Source: Erpobdella octoculata (Eukaryota; Annelida; Clitellata; Hirudinida; Erpobdellidae). From it: a stretch of 64,000 bases of DNA. This document shows positions 49,437-63,995 of this stretch, one piece after another (position 1 is the stretch's first letter; each line of letters opens with the position of its first letter). The stretch is from NCBI GenBank assembly GCA_963978895.1, contig OZ022238.1:21082732-21146731 (forward strand), written 5' to 3'. Position numbers and translations under genes: made by a program. The notes under the pieces are model-generated. The model had not been told where the DNA came from. It made no database searches and saw nothing but the letters and a program-made list of their open reading frames with translations.

Positions 49437-51187
49437 TTAGGGTTTGTATTTACTGTCCAGTTAAATACAAGGAAAGTGTTATCTTTAACTTATTAGCTCG
49501 TGCTTACGAGTTATCTGAAGACTGGTCTCATTTCCATACAGAGGTTCAGCGTCTCAAAACACTACTTGTGAACAATAATTATACTAATACCATGATTGAC
49601 GCCGTCATCGAGAGGTTTGTTCGACGAAAAACTAACAATATCTCAACTCCCGTAAATAATATAAAGACTATCGATGTTCGGTATTGCGCTCAAATGCATG
49701 ACAATTATCATCTTGATGAAAAGATTTTACGTCAGATTATCGGAAATTGCGTGACAGTTAATGACCGAAACCGACATCGACTTCAATTTTCTATATATTA
49801 TAAAAACAAGAAATCACACTCTATGATTACAAGAAACGGACCACATCAACCTGATCGCTTGCAATCTACTAACGTCGTGTATAAATTCACCTGCCCTCTA
49901 AAACATACTTCAATAGAAACATACATTGGACACACCCGCACCACTCTATCTCGGCGCCTCACTATGCACTTGCAAGGCGGTAGCATAGCAGCACATTTCC
50001 AGACTGCCCACGGTGTTAAACTCACTAGACAAACACTTGTGGATAATACCATTATTTTGCATCACGTGCCAGAACCAGCTCGTTTGAAAATTGCTGAGGC
50101 ACTTTATATAGTCCGTGACCGACCTTCCATAAATATACAAGAAGATCACTCCGGACATATCCTAAAGCTTTTTACTACAGCTACTAATCACTCAGTTCAT
50201 AACATAAACCTACTTCATAATGCTCATACCATTACTTCTAAAGATGTAATGATTAACGCATTGCCTTCCTCTTCACTTGCCGTCGTTTCTTTGCCCTCCG
50301 TCGGTCACAAATCTGAACGTCCCATACGATCTAGTGTATCTGTACTCTGTACTAAGAGTTCGTCACCGGAGACTGTGAAGGTTCCCCGCCAAAGATCTCG
50401 CTCTCACGACCATAATCTTGGTTCTTCTCCTTCATCATCCATTTCACACCCTAGAATTGTTGCTAATAACTACCACAGCGAACGTTCTTCACCACGACGC
50501 CCCATGCCAACTAATGAAACTCAGTACAGTCCTGGTTCTCTCTTTTATCTACCTACCTGTGCTTCTTCATCCTCCATCGACCACGAAGCAGCGTGTCCCA
50601 GAAAATCTATTGCACCTGACCTCTACACTGCGAGCATGTCACCAAAAACCATGAAAGTTTCCCGCCAAAGACCTCGTTCTCACGACTGTGATCCCCGTTG
50701 CTCAATTTCACCATCTTTCTTACTTTCTCGAATTGGTGTTTACAACTACCATAGTGAACGTCCTTCTCGTTTACGTCCGACCGTCAGCACGATTCCAGGC
50801 CAGCATACTCCATACAGTCTTCGTTTGCCTTTTCACCCAACTAATGTTGCCCCTGTGCCCCCTGTGGAGCACAAACCTGAATGTCCCTTACAATGTATTA
50901 GATCTGCACTCTGTACTAAGAGTTCGTCACCAGGAAATACAAAGGTATCCCGCCAAAGACATCATTCCCAGAATTGTGGTCATGGTTTCTCCCCTTCGCC
51001 ATCCTACTTACTTCCTAGAACCTGCCATAGTGAACGTGCTTCTTCTCGGAGACGGCCCCTCACCATGATTCCTACCAGTCGAACTTTGTACATTCCTCGT
51101 TTGTTTGCTTTGACTAGTAATGGTGACCATAACACCCTCTTTTCTAATTTAATTAATAACCCAAACATTACATTACGTAGACGTTAA
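49437..51187 (+). CDS. PLE C-terminal ORF: GIY-YIG endonuclease plus threefold repeat tail
   Basis: The frame is open from a TA tract (49437). The first Met is at 49568, giving 539 residues, but the real protein start (and the RT) is missing. Residues 1-100 are the RT thumb/linker. A Cys step (VVYKFTCPLKHTS, 103-115) leads to the GIY-YIG nuclease: ETYIGHT (117-123), LSRRLTMHL (128-136) and the Glu of IAEALYI (177). Residues 245-530 form an unusual Ser/Arg/Pro-rich tail made of three repeats of about 92-96 residues. Each has SPxxxKVxRQRxxS, then YHSER or CHSER with an Arg-rich end. The reading frame is undamaged. PLEs use this nuclease to open the target DNA. The role of the tail is unknown. 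Confidence 0.88.
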
Positions 51188-51597
51188 TTTTAGATATTTC
51201 TCGCTCTTGGTATTCTAGTTTATGTATTATTTTCGGTCATATTTATTTTATATTTGCTCTTATGATTTCAATGGTAATTAATACATCCCTTTGTTTTATT
51301 TTTGCTCTTAATTTTATTGATTTATTTTCTTTCTATCTATGTATACTTCGACATTTAAGGCCTTCAATTCTTATCGGTGAAAAACTAACACCTGTATCGA
51401 CGGAAAACTAACACCAACAATTATTATGTTAAATTTAATTTATATTTGCTTCTTTGATTTTAGTCTTAATTAATACCTTCCCTCGCATTTTATTTTGGTC
51501 ATATTTTATTTTTATCTACGTACTTCCACATTTCATTATTTGTTTTTAATCGACTTTGTTTATGTTCGGTTCCTGTACCGCCGGCCTTTTGCTTTTT
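51188..51597 (+). other. PLE 3' UTR / inter-copy region
   Basis: T-rich sequence between the PLE stop and the next copy's hairpin, with two direct repeats near 51380-51415 and 51770-51790 (ATCGACGgAAAACTAACACC). Resembles 15770-16230. Confidence 0.55.
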
Positions 51598-51932
<335 letters not shown>

Positions 51933-52038
51933 AAGCTTGTGACGGTGTTTATGTCCAAATTCTTCCGAAACGGCTAAACCGTTTTGTAGGAGTTTACATA
52001 TGATTTATATAAGACAAACTCACAGACAGTCACAAATA

Positions 52039-52069
<31 letters not shown>

Positions 52070-52511
52070 CTATCTTATATATAAAAATGAATGTATGTTT
52101 GCATATCCGAGTATCAAATTTTAATGTAAACGGCCGAACAGATTTCATTGAAATTTGGCATACTTATGTAACTTATTCAAGCGGTGGTTCCTGTAAAGTT
52201 TTAAATAAATTTGTTTTTCCGTTGATGTTTTATGGACATAAAACGTTTTGGTCAGCGGTAGTAAGGTAAAGTAAATTTTTTTTTCTACAACTTAAAAAAA
52301 AATTATTTTATAGTTAAATTATAAAAAAAATTTTAAATTTTTCTTCATAAGTTTTAAAGGTTTCAAATATAAATAATAATAAATATTAAATAAATATATG
52401 TGTTGTTTAGTGCCGCCCGGTACCTTTGTTTTGATTTCATAGAGCTCATTCTCTTCCGAACTTCCGATACGACAGCTCTGCTATCGGTGCTTTATAATAT
52501 AAACTTTATAT

Positions 52512-53333
52512 TAGAGATGGGAATCGAACCCTAATTTAAGAGTTCGAGTTCGGTTCGGTTCGGTTCGGTAGTGGCTATAGTTCGGGTTTGGTTCGGTTTG
52601 CTAGTGGTTACAGTTCGGGTTCGGTTTGGTTCGGTTGTGCTTACAGTTCGAGTTTGGTTCGGTTCGCTAGTTGTTAAAGTTCGGGTTTAGTTTGGGATGG
52701 CTATGGCTCGAGCTAGATTCGATGATAATTGCATTAAAAAATAATCAAAGTTTATTAATTCAAGACATTTAAAAAAATTAAGGTTCCATATTGTATTTCA
52801 AAAAAAAAATTACATTTTTAATGTTTCTGTACTCATTCGAGCTCTTTGCTCACTCATAGTCATGTTGCCTTTCTTTCTGTAACAAACGTTTCCAGTTTTT
52901 GCTTGCTTTATTTAGAACCGTTTGCTAACTCATTAGTATTTGCCATATTATTTAAGTTGTTCTATATAATAAATACAACAAACAACAAAATAGGTAATTC
53001 AAGCAACACGACCGCACGGTGTAATAAGCTACGCGAGAAAGAAAGTAAACATAACAATAAAGATGTGCATAAGCTTCCATAATACAAACAATAACAGCGA
53101 TATTAAATACAGAAAACAAAATAACGATTTTTGTTTCAAGAATATTTCATAGTCATAATTTAAATTAAAAAAAAATAGGTTCGATGAATTTAGCATGGGT
53201 TTGTTCGGGTTCGGTTCGTTCCGAGCGAAACAGAGTTCGGGTTCGGTTCGGTTCGGTCAACAACTAAGTTCGGGTTCGGTTCGGTAAAAAGTAGGGTTCG
53301 AGTTCGGTGTGTTCGGTTCGATTCCCATCTCTA
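52512..53333. mobile_element. hAT MITE, GAACTCGAACC family, copy 2
   Basis: The 822-bp element has the inverted repeat TAGAGATGGGAATCGAAC and a perfect 8-bp duplication CTTTATAT (52504-52511 and 53334-53341). Subterminal arrays of GTTCGGGTTCGG motifs are on both sides (52540-52700 and 53200-53320). Same family as 28493-29622, which has a different AT-rich middle. Confidence 0.92.
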
Positions 53334-53450
53334 CTTTATATTTGATTTTTAGCAACTTATCTTTTAAATCCAGATAACTTTGGTTTTTAGGACTAATCAA
53401 TAAATTGCAGGTCGAATTTATTCTAGTTAGAATTATTTTTCAGCTGTATG

Positions 53451-53756
53451 ATTAAAATTCTTATTTAATTTTATTTTATTATTAAATATTTTTATAATAA
53501 TTTTTATATTTATTATCTTTTTCCTATAGACTGAGTTCATGATTTATATTTAATCATTTTAATCATATCTGCTTGGATTTGAGTTTATACATTTTACAAT
53601 AATTAAAATTCTTATTTATTTTTATTTTTATTATTAAATATTTTTATTTATTATCTTTTTCCTATTGACTGAGTTCATGATTTATATTTTTTCATTCTCA
53701 CAATTCTAATCATTTTAATCATATCTGCTTGGATTTGAGTTTATACATTTTACAAT
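53451..53756. repeat. Direct duplication, two units of about 152 bp
   Basis: Unit 1 (53451-53600) and unit 2 (53602-53756) share ATTAAAATTCTTATTT, CCTATwGACTGAGTTCATGA and CTTGGATTTGAGTTTATACA. They differ by small indels in the AT-rich part. Confidence 0.85.
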
Positions 53757-53770
53757 GCCGTCAAAAAAGA

Positions 53771-53860
53771 GAATGTTTGTCGGAAATTTCCTGCTAAAAC
53801 AACAGCTACTCCTCCCATGATAGTAGAATTATTGCGGAGATCCTGCAATGTTTTATCAAG
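53771..53860 (-). repeat. Inverted copy of a helicase segment
   Basis: On the minus strand it repeats 54474-54563 with about three mismatches and encodes DKTLQDLRNNSTIMGGVAVV then LAGNFRQT, that is helicase motif III. The two copies are about 615 bases apart in opposite orientation. Confidence 0.9.
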
Positions 53861-53918
53861 ACAAATTATATTGTTTGCAGCAAAATAATTTACAGCAAAA
53901 CATTTCTTTTTCAGATGA

Positions 53919-55466
53919 AGTTTACAATATGGCACTATGTTCTTTAGAAGATCTATGTTTGTCTATGTCAGGAAAACATCTTAATCAACTAGCCATGCCG
54001 GCCCCGCATCGAGAACGAGCAGCTGATCAACTCTCCAGTGAAGTTCTACGTGAGACAAATTATGATGTTGACGAGCCTGCTAAATATGTTGCTGAAAATG
54101 AACCACAGTTGATAGGTGACCAAAAAATAGCCTTCGATGCAATCATTCAGCGAGTTGAATCAAATTCTGGTGGCATCTTTTTCATTGATGCTCCAGGTGG
54201 GACTGTAAGACTTTTATAATTAACTTGATCCTAGCTAAACTTCGACAAGCAAAACGGGTTGCTCTAGCTGTGGCTTCTTCAGGTATTGCAGCCACTTTAA
54301 TTCAAGGAGCACGAACTGCACACTCAGCTTTCAAATTACCCTTAAGTTTGGCTCACAATGAATTTCCTATGTGTGGAATTTCTAAAGGAACTGGACAGGC
54401 CAAAGTACTTCAAAAGTTTTGCATCATCATTTGGGATGAGTGTACCATGGCACACAAAAGAGCACTGGAAGCTCTTGATAAAACATTGCAAGATCTCCGC
54501 AATAATTCTACTATCATGGGAGGAGTAGCTGTTGTTTTAGCAGGAGATTTCCGACAGACATTGCCAGTAATTCTAAGATCCACTCCAGCGGATGAAATAA
54601 ATGCCAGTCTTAAAGCATCGCATCTTTGGCGGCATGTTCAAAAATTGACTCTTACAACTAACATGCGAGCTCAATTGGCATGGAATACATTTGCACATTT
54701 TTAGTTGCTGATAATTGGTGATGGCAAAGCTCCTGTAGATCAAAAGAATGGATTAATGAAGCTACCATCAGATTTCTGTAATGTGGTCTCATCTGTAAAT
54801 GAATTGAAATATAAAGTTTTTCCAAATCTTTTACAGCATTACAGGAACCCGCAATGGCTCTGCAAACGTGCAATTTTGGCTCCAAAAAATGACAGTGTTT
54901 CTAGAATCAACCTAGAAATCCAGGACATTTCACTAGGATCATGTCAAACCTACAAGTCAATCAATACAGTTATGGATCCCAAGCAGGTAGTCAATTATCC
55001 TGTTGAGTTTCTAAATTCTCTTGAGCCGACAGGAATCCCTCCGCACAACCTACAATTAAAACTTGGTGCACCGATAATGCTTTTAAGGAGCCTTGATCCA
55101 CCAAGGCTGTGCAATGGAACAAGACTTTTAATCAAGAAGCTCTACACAAATATTATTGAAGCAACAATTCTGACTGGATGGGGAAAAGGAGAAGATGTTT
55201 TTATTCCGAGGATTCCACTCATTCCTACTGACTTGCCATTTGACTTCAAGAGCCTTCAGTTTCCAGTGCGACTAGAATTTGCCATGTCAATTAACAAAGC
55301 TGAAAGACAATCATTGACAGTTGCTGGAATAAACTTGGAAAAGCCATGTTTTTCTCACGGACAATTATACGTGGCGTGCTCACGTGTTGGAAATCCCAAC
55401 AATCTCTTTGTTTTTGCCACAGAGGGAAAAACTAAAAACATTGTATACCCTAAGGCGCTCGATTAA
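53919..55466 (+). pseudogene. Helitron Pif1-like helicase remnant
   Basis: This is the helicase half of a Helitron Rep/helicase protein. A splice-like acceptor TTTCTTTTTCAG precedes the first part. Walker A appears as DAPGGT, where a small deletion (near 54201) breaks the frame within GGTGK. Walker B is IIIWDECTMAH (about 54423-54455), motif III AGDFRQTLPV (54540-54569) and motif IV LTTNMRAQL (54652-54678). An in-frame TAG at 54702 interrupts. The C-terminal part, 54705-55466, has LGAPIMLLRSLDPPRLCNGT, INKAERQSLTVAGINLEKP and HGQLYVACSRV. With two breaks it is inactive, yet most motifs remain, so it is fairly young. Confidence 0.88.
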
Positions 55467-55624
55467 AAGTCGTCCAAATCTGCAACATATAGTTTTTATG
55501 TGCATGCATTGCAGCAAAGCTGGATGTGTGCACGTGTTAAATTTAAACATATGTTGTTCACACAGTTGCAGTAAAACTGATAAAACTGGACTGATATGGA
55601 AATAGACCCTTGGATTAACAAAAG

Positions 55625-55640
55625 CCCGGGCAACGCCGGG
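55625..55640 (+). terminator. Helitron 3' hairpin
   Basis: CCCGG-GCAACG-CCGGG is a perfect 5-bp GC stem. Such hairpins lie about 10 bases before the 3' CTRR end of Helitrons and act as the rolling-circle stop signal. Here TAACCC and TA repeats follow, so the CTAG is missing or altered. Confidence 0.75.
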
Positions 55641-55649
55641 TAACCCATA

Positions 55650-55818
<169 letters not shown>

Positions 55819-55829
55819 ATAATTATATC

Positions 55830-59390
<3,561 letters not shown>

Positions 59391-59415
59391 CACCGAGGCA
59401 GCTACGCAACCGGCG

Positions 59416-59610
<195 letters not shown>

Positions 59611-59611
59611 T

Positions 59612-60225
59612 AACGGAGGAGTGTACTTCTGACGAATGTACATTCCGAGAACTCAATTTGAGTTATGAAAAACTATTGAACGACGTTTCTTCTGTATGTT
59701 GTGACATAGAAGCTTCACAATCTTTTCTTCAATTTACGCAAGAACATTTTATTAAATTGGAGCAAATTAAACGGTATTATACCAAAAAATTCAGTAAATT
59801 ATACTCCTACTAAAGGATTTTACTGATTGTTTTATAAACCTCTCTTCATATACTCTTTCTGTCGTTGAACGTGATTTTTTAAATCTTGGATTTAACTTTT
59901 ATAACAGCAAAAAGTACGATCAAACAAACAATAAAAACATAGTTGGAAATTCTCTTTGAAAAACTCCATTCATTGCGAGAAGTTGGACTGATTATGTTTG
60001 ATGATTCTTTAAGAATCGAGTTGCTACGCGAGGGACAAATTAACAGGTATCGTCCATTTTATTCCAGTATTCCAACTCATCTCAGACACGCGGCTAAATC
60101 ATTACGATCTAATCCTAATACAGTAATACTCAAGGTTGATGAAATTCAAAGCTCTGTTATTATGAACAACACTGAATATCTGATAAAACTAAATAAAATA
60201 GTCGCTGATAACCAGAAATAATATC
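59612..60225 (+). pseudogene. PLE RT N-terminal region
   Basis: Several frames: [20 protein letters not shown] (59633 on), VVERDFLNLGFNFYNSKKYD (about 59866-59925), and the frame 59943-60221 with LEKLHSLREVG, YSSIPTHLRHAAKSLRSNPN and TVILKVDEIQSSVIMNNTEY. This is the PLE N-terminal RT region, where relatives have (L)RSNPDIVILKADKG...VVM. The DKG core is changed to DEI. It begins directly at a TA tract and ends at about 60225 before the palm. Confidence 0.65.
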
Positions 60226-60384
60226 GGTCCTGTTGATCTTCCAAATGGTCATTTTTTCGATACCTTTTCTAACGCGACTCTTGATGTTTCCAATGTTAAT
60301 GAATTCCACGACATTGGTAACTGCTGCTCTGTGGGAAATGCCAAAAGCCCGAATTTTGACATTCACCCGAATCGGTCTAGCCAA

Positions 60385-60530
60385 TCGGGCAAATAGCGTA
60401 CGACGTCGGGCAAATGGCGTACGAATCGGGTAAATAGAGTACGATGTCGGGCAAATAGCGTACGAAATCGGGCAAATAGCGTACGAAGTCGGGCAAACGC
60501 CATACAAATTCCGGCAAATGCCGTTCGAAG
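60385..60530. repeat. 21-bp minisatellite, seven units
   Basis: Seven units of TCGGGCAAATAGCGTACGAvG, each 20-21 bp, with increasing divergence towards the right. Because 21 is a multiple of three, long frames run through it (FARxRTLFAR on the minus strand), but I see no sign that they are used. Confidence 0.9.
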
Positions 60531-61323
60531 GTTAGTAGCCGGACAAAAACTCGTCAAAACATGACCAAACCGCCGTGGTCATACACAACCTCTAGAAGCT
60601 GGCCACATTAACGTTGACGCAACCAATACATCAGTCCACTATAAGCCAGAATATTTTAAAAAATTGTCGGTGTCTTGGTCTCAGATATGTAATAAATTCA
60701 CTCGTACCGAAAGTGCGCGCATCGCTTCCTCCTCGTTTTAGATTTTCATTGCAAACTAAACAGTTGGCCCTCGATTTGTCAAACGCATTGATTTCAAAAA
60801 ATTCTCAAATCTTGCTTCTTTGCGCCATTATTAACTATTTCGAATTATAATAATATTTAAATTAATTATAGTAGTGTACATAGACGGGTAGACAAATTTT
60901 ATATCACAGAATTTGATACAAAGTGTTTGTTTTGCATATTCTATAGCAATTAAAGTTACAGCAGGGGCCGTATTCACCAACCGACGTTTAATTAGCCAGA
61001 TGTTAAGCCCTTCACGCATAAAAACAATTTCCTGGTTTAATAACCCACGTTTCCAAGTACAAAAATACTTCAAAAAACAAAATTTTTGCATAGTGCATCC
61101 TCCTGTGCCTGTAGTTCTAGTATTCTCGATCTTTGACTGTGCAACGTTTCATTGTCATCAATAGAATATTCAAATTAAGAAAGCACAAGGTAAAACATAA
61201 AAGACAGTATGTATAATAAAAACATGACAAAGTCGGAATCGGTTAAACTAATGTTGCCGATTCCGATTAATCGGTATTTTGCACTAATCGGCAATATCCG
61301 ATTTCCGGACCAAAAGTCGGTTA
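60531..61323. other. Unassigned stretch
   Basis: No gene supported. 61230-61320 has several CCGATT/AATCGG motifs that could be the edge of another transposon family. Confidence 0.4.
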
Positions 61324-61545
61324 TCTATATATATAAAAATGAATGTTTGTATATATGTATATATGTATATATATATATTTATATATATATATGTCCTTTA
61401 TGCATTGCTACACCATTCATCCGATCGTAATGAAATTTTCACACAACCTTGAGAGTCAAGGGGAATCAAATATAGAGAAAATTTTTTTGAAATCCGTCAC
61501 AAAATGAGCGTAGCGGAACGAGTGAGCGAGCGGGAACTATATATA
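61324..61545 (+). mobile_element. Helitron 5' end, best-preserved copy
   Basis: A|TCTATATATATAAAAATG at 61324 is a canonical Helitron 5' terminus inserted after A. It follows the family's 5' region: CTTTATGCATTGCTACACCA, TTCATCCGATCGTAATGAAA, CTTGAGAGTCAAGGGGAATC, TGAAATCCGTCACAAAATGA, then GTGAGCGAGCGGGAACTATA. It is the reference for the 5' ends of the 19-27 kb array. It runs into TATG repeats. Confidence 0.8.
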
Positions 61546-61982
61546 TATGTATGTACGTATGTATGTGTGTATGTATGTATGTGTATGTGCATGTATGTGT
61601 GTCTGTGTTTATGTATGTATGTATGTATTTATGTGTTTTTTACAATATTTCGGCACTGAATGCTCATTCAAAGTATGTATGTGTGTGTGTATGTATCTAT
61701 GTAGGTATGTATGTATGTATGTATGTATGTATGTATGTATGTATGTATGTATGTATGTATGTATGTATGTATGTATGTATGTATGTATGTATGTATGTAT
61801 GTATGTATGTATGTATGTATGTATGTATGTATGTATGTATGTATGTATGTATGTATGTATGTATGTATGTATGTATGTATGTATGTATGTATGTATGTAT
61901 GTATGTATGTATGTATGTATGTATGTATGTATGTATGTATGTATGTATGTATGTATGTATGTATGTATGTATGTATGTATGT
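61545..61982. repeat. (TATG)n microsatellite with a PLE motif inside
   Basis: Mixed TATG/TGTG repeats. Only 61641-61676 is unique. On the minus strand it reads TLNEHSVPKYCKK, matching the PLE N-terminal motif [12 protein letters not shown] seen at 16473-16512. A regular TATG array follows (about 61705-61982). Confidence 0.85.
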
Positions 61983-62069
61983 AGAATCGGATCTAGGGGG
62001 GGAGCAACTGAGAGCGAAAGAATGAGCGGGAAAGCGACAGGGAACGGATAACGACCGGGAGCGGGAGTG
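61983..62069 (+). repeat. Helitron purine-rich minisatellite fragment inside (TATG)n
   Basis: AGCGGGAAAGCGACAGGGAA and ACGACCGGGAGCGGGAG are units of the Helitron minisatellite, flanked on both sides by TATG repeats. Confidence 0.7.
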
Positions 62070-62472
62070 TGTATGTATCTATGTATGTATGTTTGTATGT
62101 ATGTATGTATGTATGTATGTATGTGTGTATGTATGTATGTATGTATGTATGTATGTATGTATGTATGTATGTATGTATGTATGTATGTATGTATGTATGT
62201 ATGTATGTATGTATGTATGTATGTATGTATGTATGTATGTATGTATGTATGTATGTATGTGTGTATGTATCTATGTATAATAATGTATATGTGTATGTAT
62301 CGATGTATCTATGTATGTATGTATGTATGTATGTATGTATGTATGTATGTATGTATGTATGTATGTATGTATGTATGTATGTATGTATGTATGTATGTAT
62401 GTATGTATGTATGTATGTATGTATGTATGTATGTATGTATGTATGTATGTATGTATGTATGTATGTATGTAT
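62070..62472. repeat. (TATG)n microsatellite
   Basis: About 100 units in total, with a short break at about 62272-62300. Confidence 0.96.
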
Positions 62473-62873
62473 TAGAGGTGTGCACGGTAGTGGGGACAGC
62501 GGGATTACCGCGGATTTTGCGGTATTACCGCGGAAATGGGGACGAATGAGGTGGGGATACCGCGGTAATGGGGATGAAGTTACGGGGTTACCGCGAGCAT
62601 GGAACCAAACGTTGCGGGACTACCGCGGGGATGGGGACGAGTTTTTGCAGTATCACCGCAAAAATAAAATAAGTTTTTTATACAACAAAATTGTTTCCAA
62701 TTAACCGCAAATGTATCGAGTCATACATATCATTGTTTATGTTTTTCAATCTTTGCAACGCGCTGTTGTTTTATCGCTGTGTTGTTACCGAAAGTTTTAA
62801 AGTAAAGTCATGGGTTGCATTATTTGTTAAATTTCCAAAGTCCTAGTTCGAATTTTTATTTAAATATGGAAAA

Positions 62874-63710
62874 GGCTGAAGATCAAAACTTAGCGGCAAC
62901 AGTCGCCTTAACATTTCACTCTATAACCCCGGTGATAAGCAATGCGAGAAACTGTAATTAAAGGTTTGATTAATTTGCTTTCACATTATTAGGTTTTACA
63001 TAAAATTGAATTTTTTAATTTTGTTAGAGATCTATTAAAGCTCGTTCATGATGTAACACTACATTCTGAGCCCCACAAGATGACTTCATAGAACATCAAC
63101 TAGTCAAAAATGAAAACTTGAAGACAACTTTTATGCAAACTTGTACTCTACAAACTCAAACAGCTCAGTTTCGAACGAGGTTTTGTTATTAAACTGTCTT
63201 TATATTAAAAGCATGAAAAGTTTTTTAGACTTCAGTAATAACTTATAATTTAGCTTGTTCATTGTTATTAATTAATTATACTGAAGGGGGTTGAAGGCTG
63301 AAGATCAAAAATTAGCGGCAACAGTCGCCTTTACATTTCACTCTATAACCCCGGTGATAAGCAATGCGAGAAACTGTAATTAAAGGTTTGAATAATTTGC
63401 TTTCACATTATTAGGTTTTACATAAAATTGAATTTTTTAATTTTGTTAGAGATCTATTAAAGCTCGTTCATGATGTAACACTACATTCTGAGCCCCACAA
63501 GTGCCACAAGATGACTTCATAGAACATCAACTAGTCAAAAATGAAAACTTGAAGACAACTTTTATGCAAACTTGTACTCTACAAACTCAAAAAGCTCAGT
63601 TTCGAACGAGGTTTTGTTATTAAACTGTCTTTATATTAAAAGCATGAAAAGTTTTTTAGACTTAAGTAATAACTTATAATTTAGATTGTTCATTGTTATT
63701 AATTAATTAT
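62874..63710. repeat. Direct duplication of about 420 bp within the hAT element
   Basis: 62874-63295 and 63296-63710 agree almost fully, starting at GGCTGAAGATCAAAA. The second copy has a 10-bp insertion (repeat of CCACAAG) at about 63500 and a few substitutions. Confidence 0.92.
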
Positions 63711-63770
63711 GCTTATATGAGCAACTAGTTTCACAATGTTAATAATTATTTTTATAAGGTTGCTGACTAT

Positions 63771-63995
63771 TTGGTATTCAACGATGAAGGTGCACAAGGC
63801 GATTTGCCGAGTTTTTTGGAAAAGAAATGGCCAAAACTGTCTCAAGTGGAAAGGATTGTTTTGAGTGTGCCAGCAGCTAGCACCTCTTCTGAGAAAGCAT
63901 TCTCTATGGGTGGGTTAACCATTAGTGATCGAAGAACTGAGCTAGGTGGAAAAACATTGATAGACTTTTATTTAGTCATGGGCTTAAATAAATAA
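63771..63995 (+). pseudogene. hAT transposase C-terminal dimerisation domain, copy 2
   Basis: 74 residues: FLEKKWPKLSQVERIVLSVP, STSSEKAFSMGGLTISDRR and LIDFYLVMGLNK. The stop at 63995 matches that of copy 1 (9361). SEKAFS replaces SERAFS of copy 1. The preceding frame (GCxLFG-type) is closed, so the piece is probably not translated. Confidence 0.78.

Larger units (their letters stand above)
52073..55640 (+). mobile_element. Helitron with helicase remnant, nested MITE
   Basis: The 5' end is A|TCTTATATATAAAAATGAATG at 52073 and the 3' end is marked by the hairpin CCCGG-GCAACG-CCGGG at 55625-55640, with TA repeats where CTAG is expected. The helicase ORF lies near the 3' side, the normal Helitron order. 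A hAT MITE is inserted at 52512-53333. The Rep part is absent, so the element is a deleted derivative. Confidence 0.75.

Noticed and set aside
49846..50158. Minus-strand ORFs in the PLE
   Set aside because: Antisense shadows of the GIY-YIG ORF.
60160..60557. Minus-strand ORFs with repeated FARxRTLFAR or YAICPISYAICP
   Set aside because: Open only because the 21-bp minisatellite keeps all frames. No other support.
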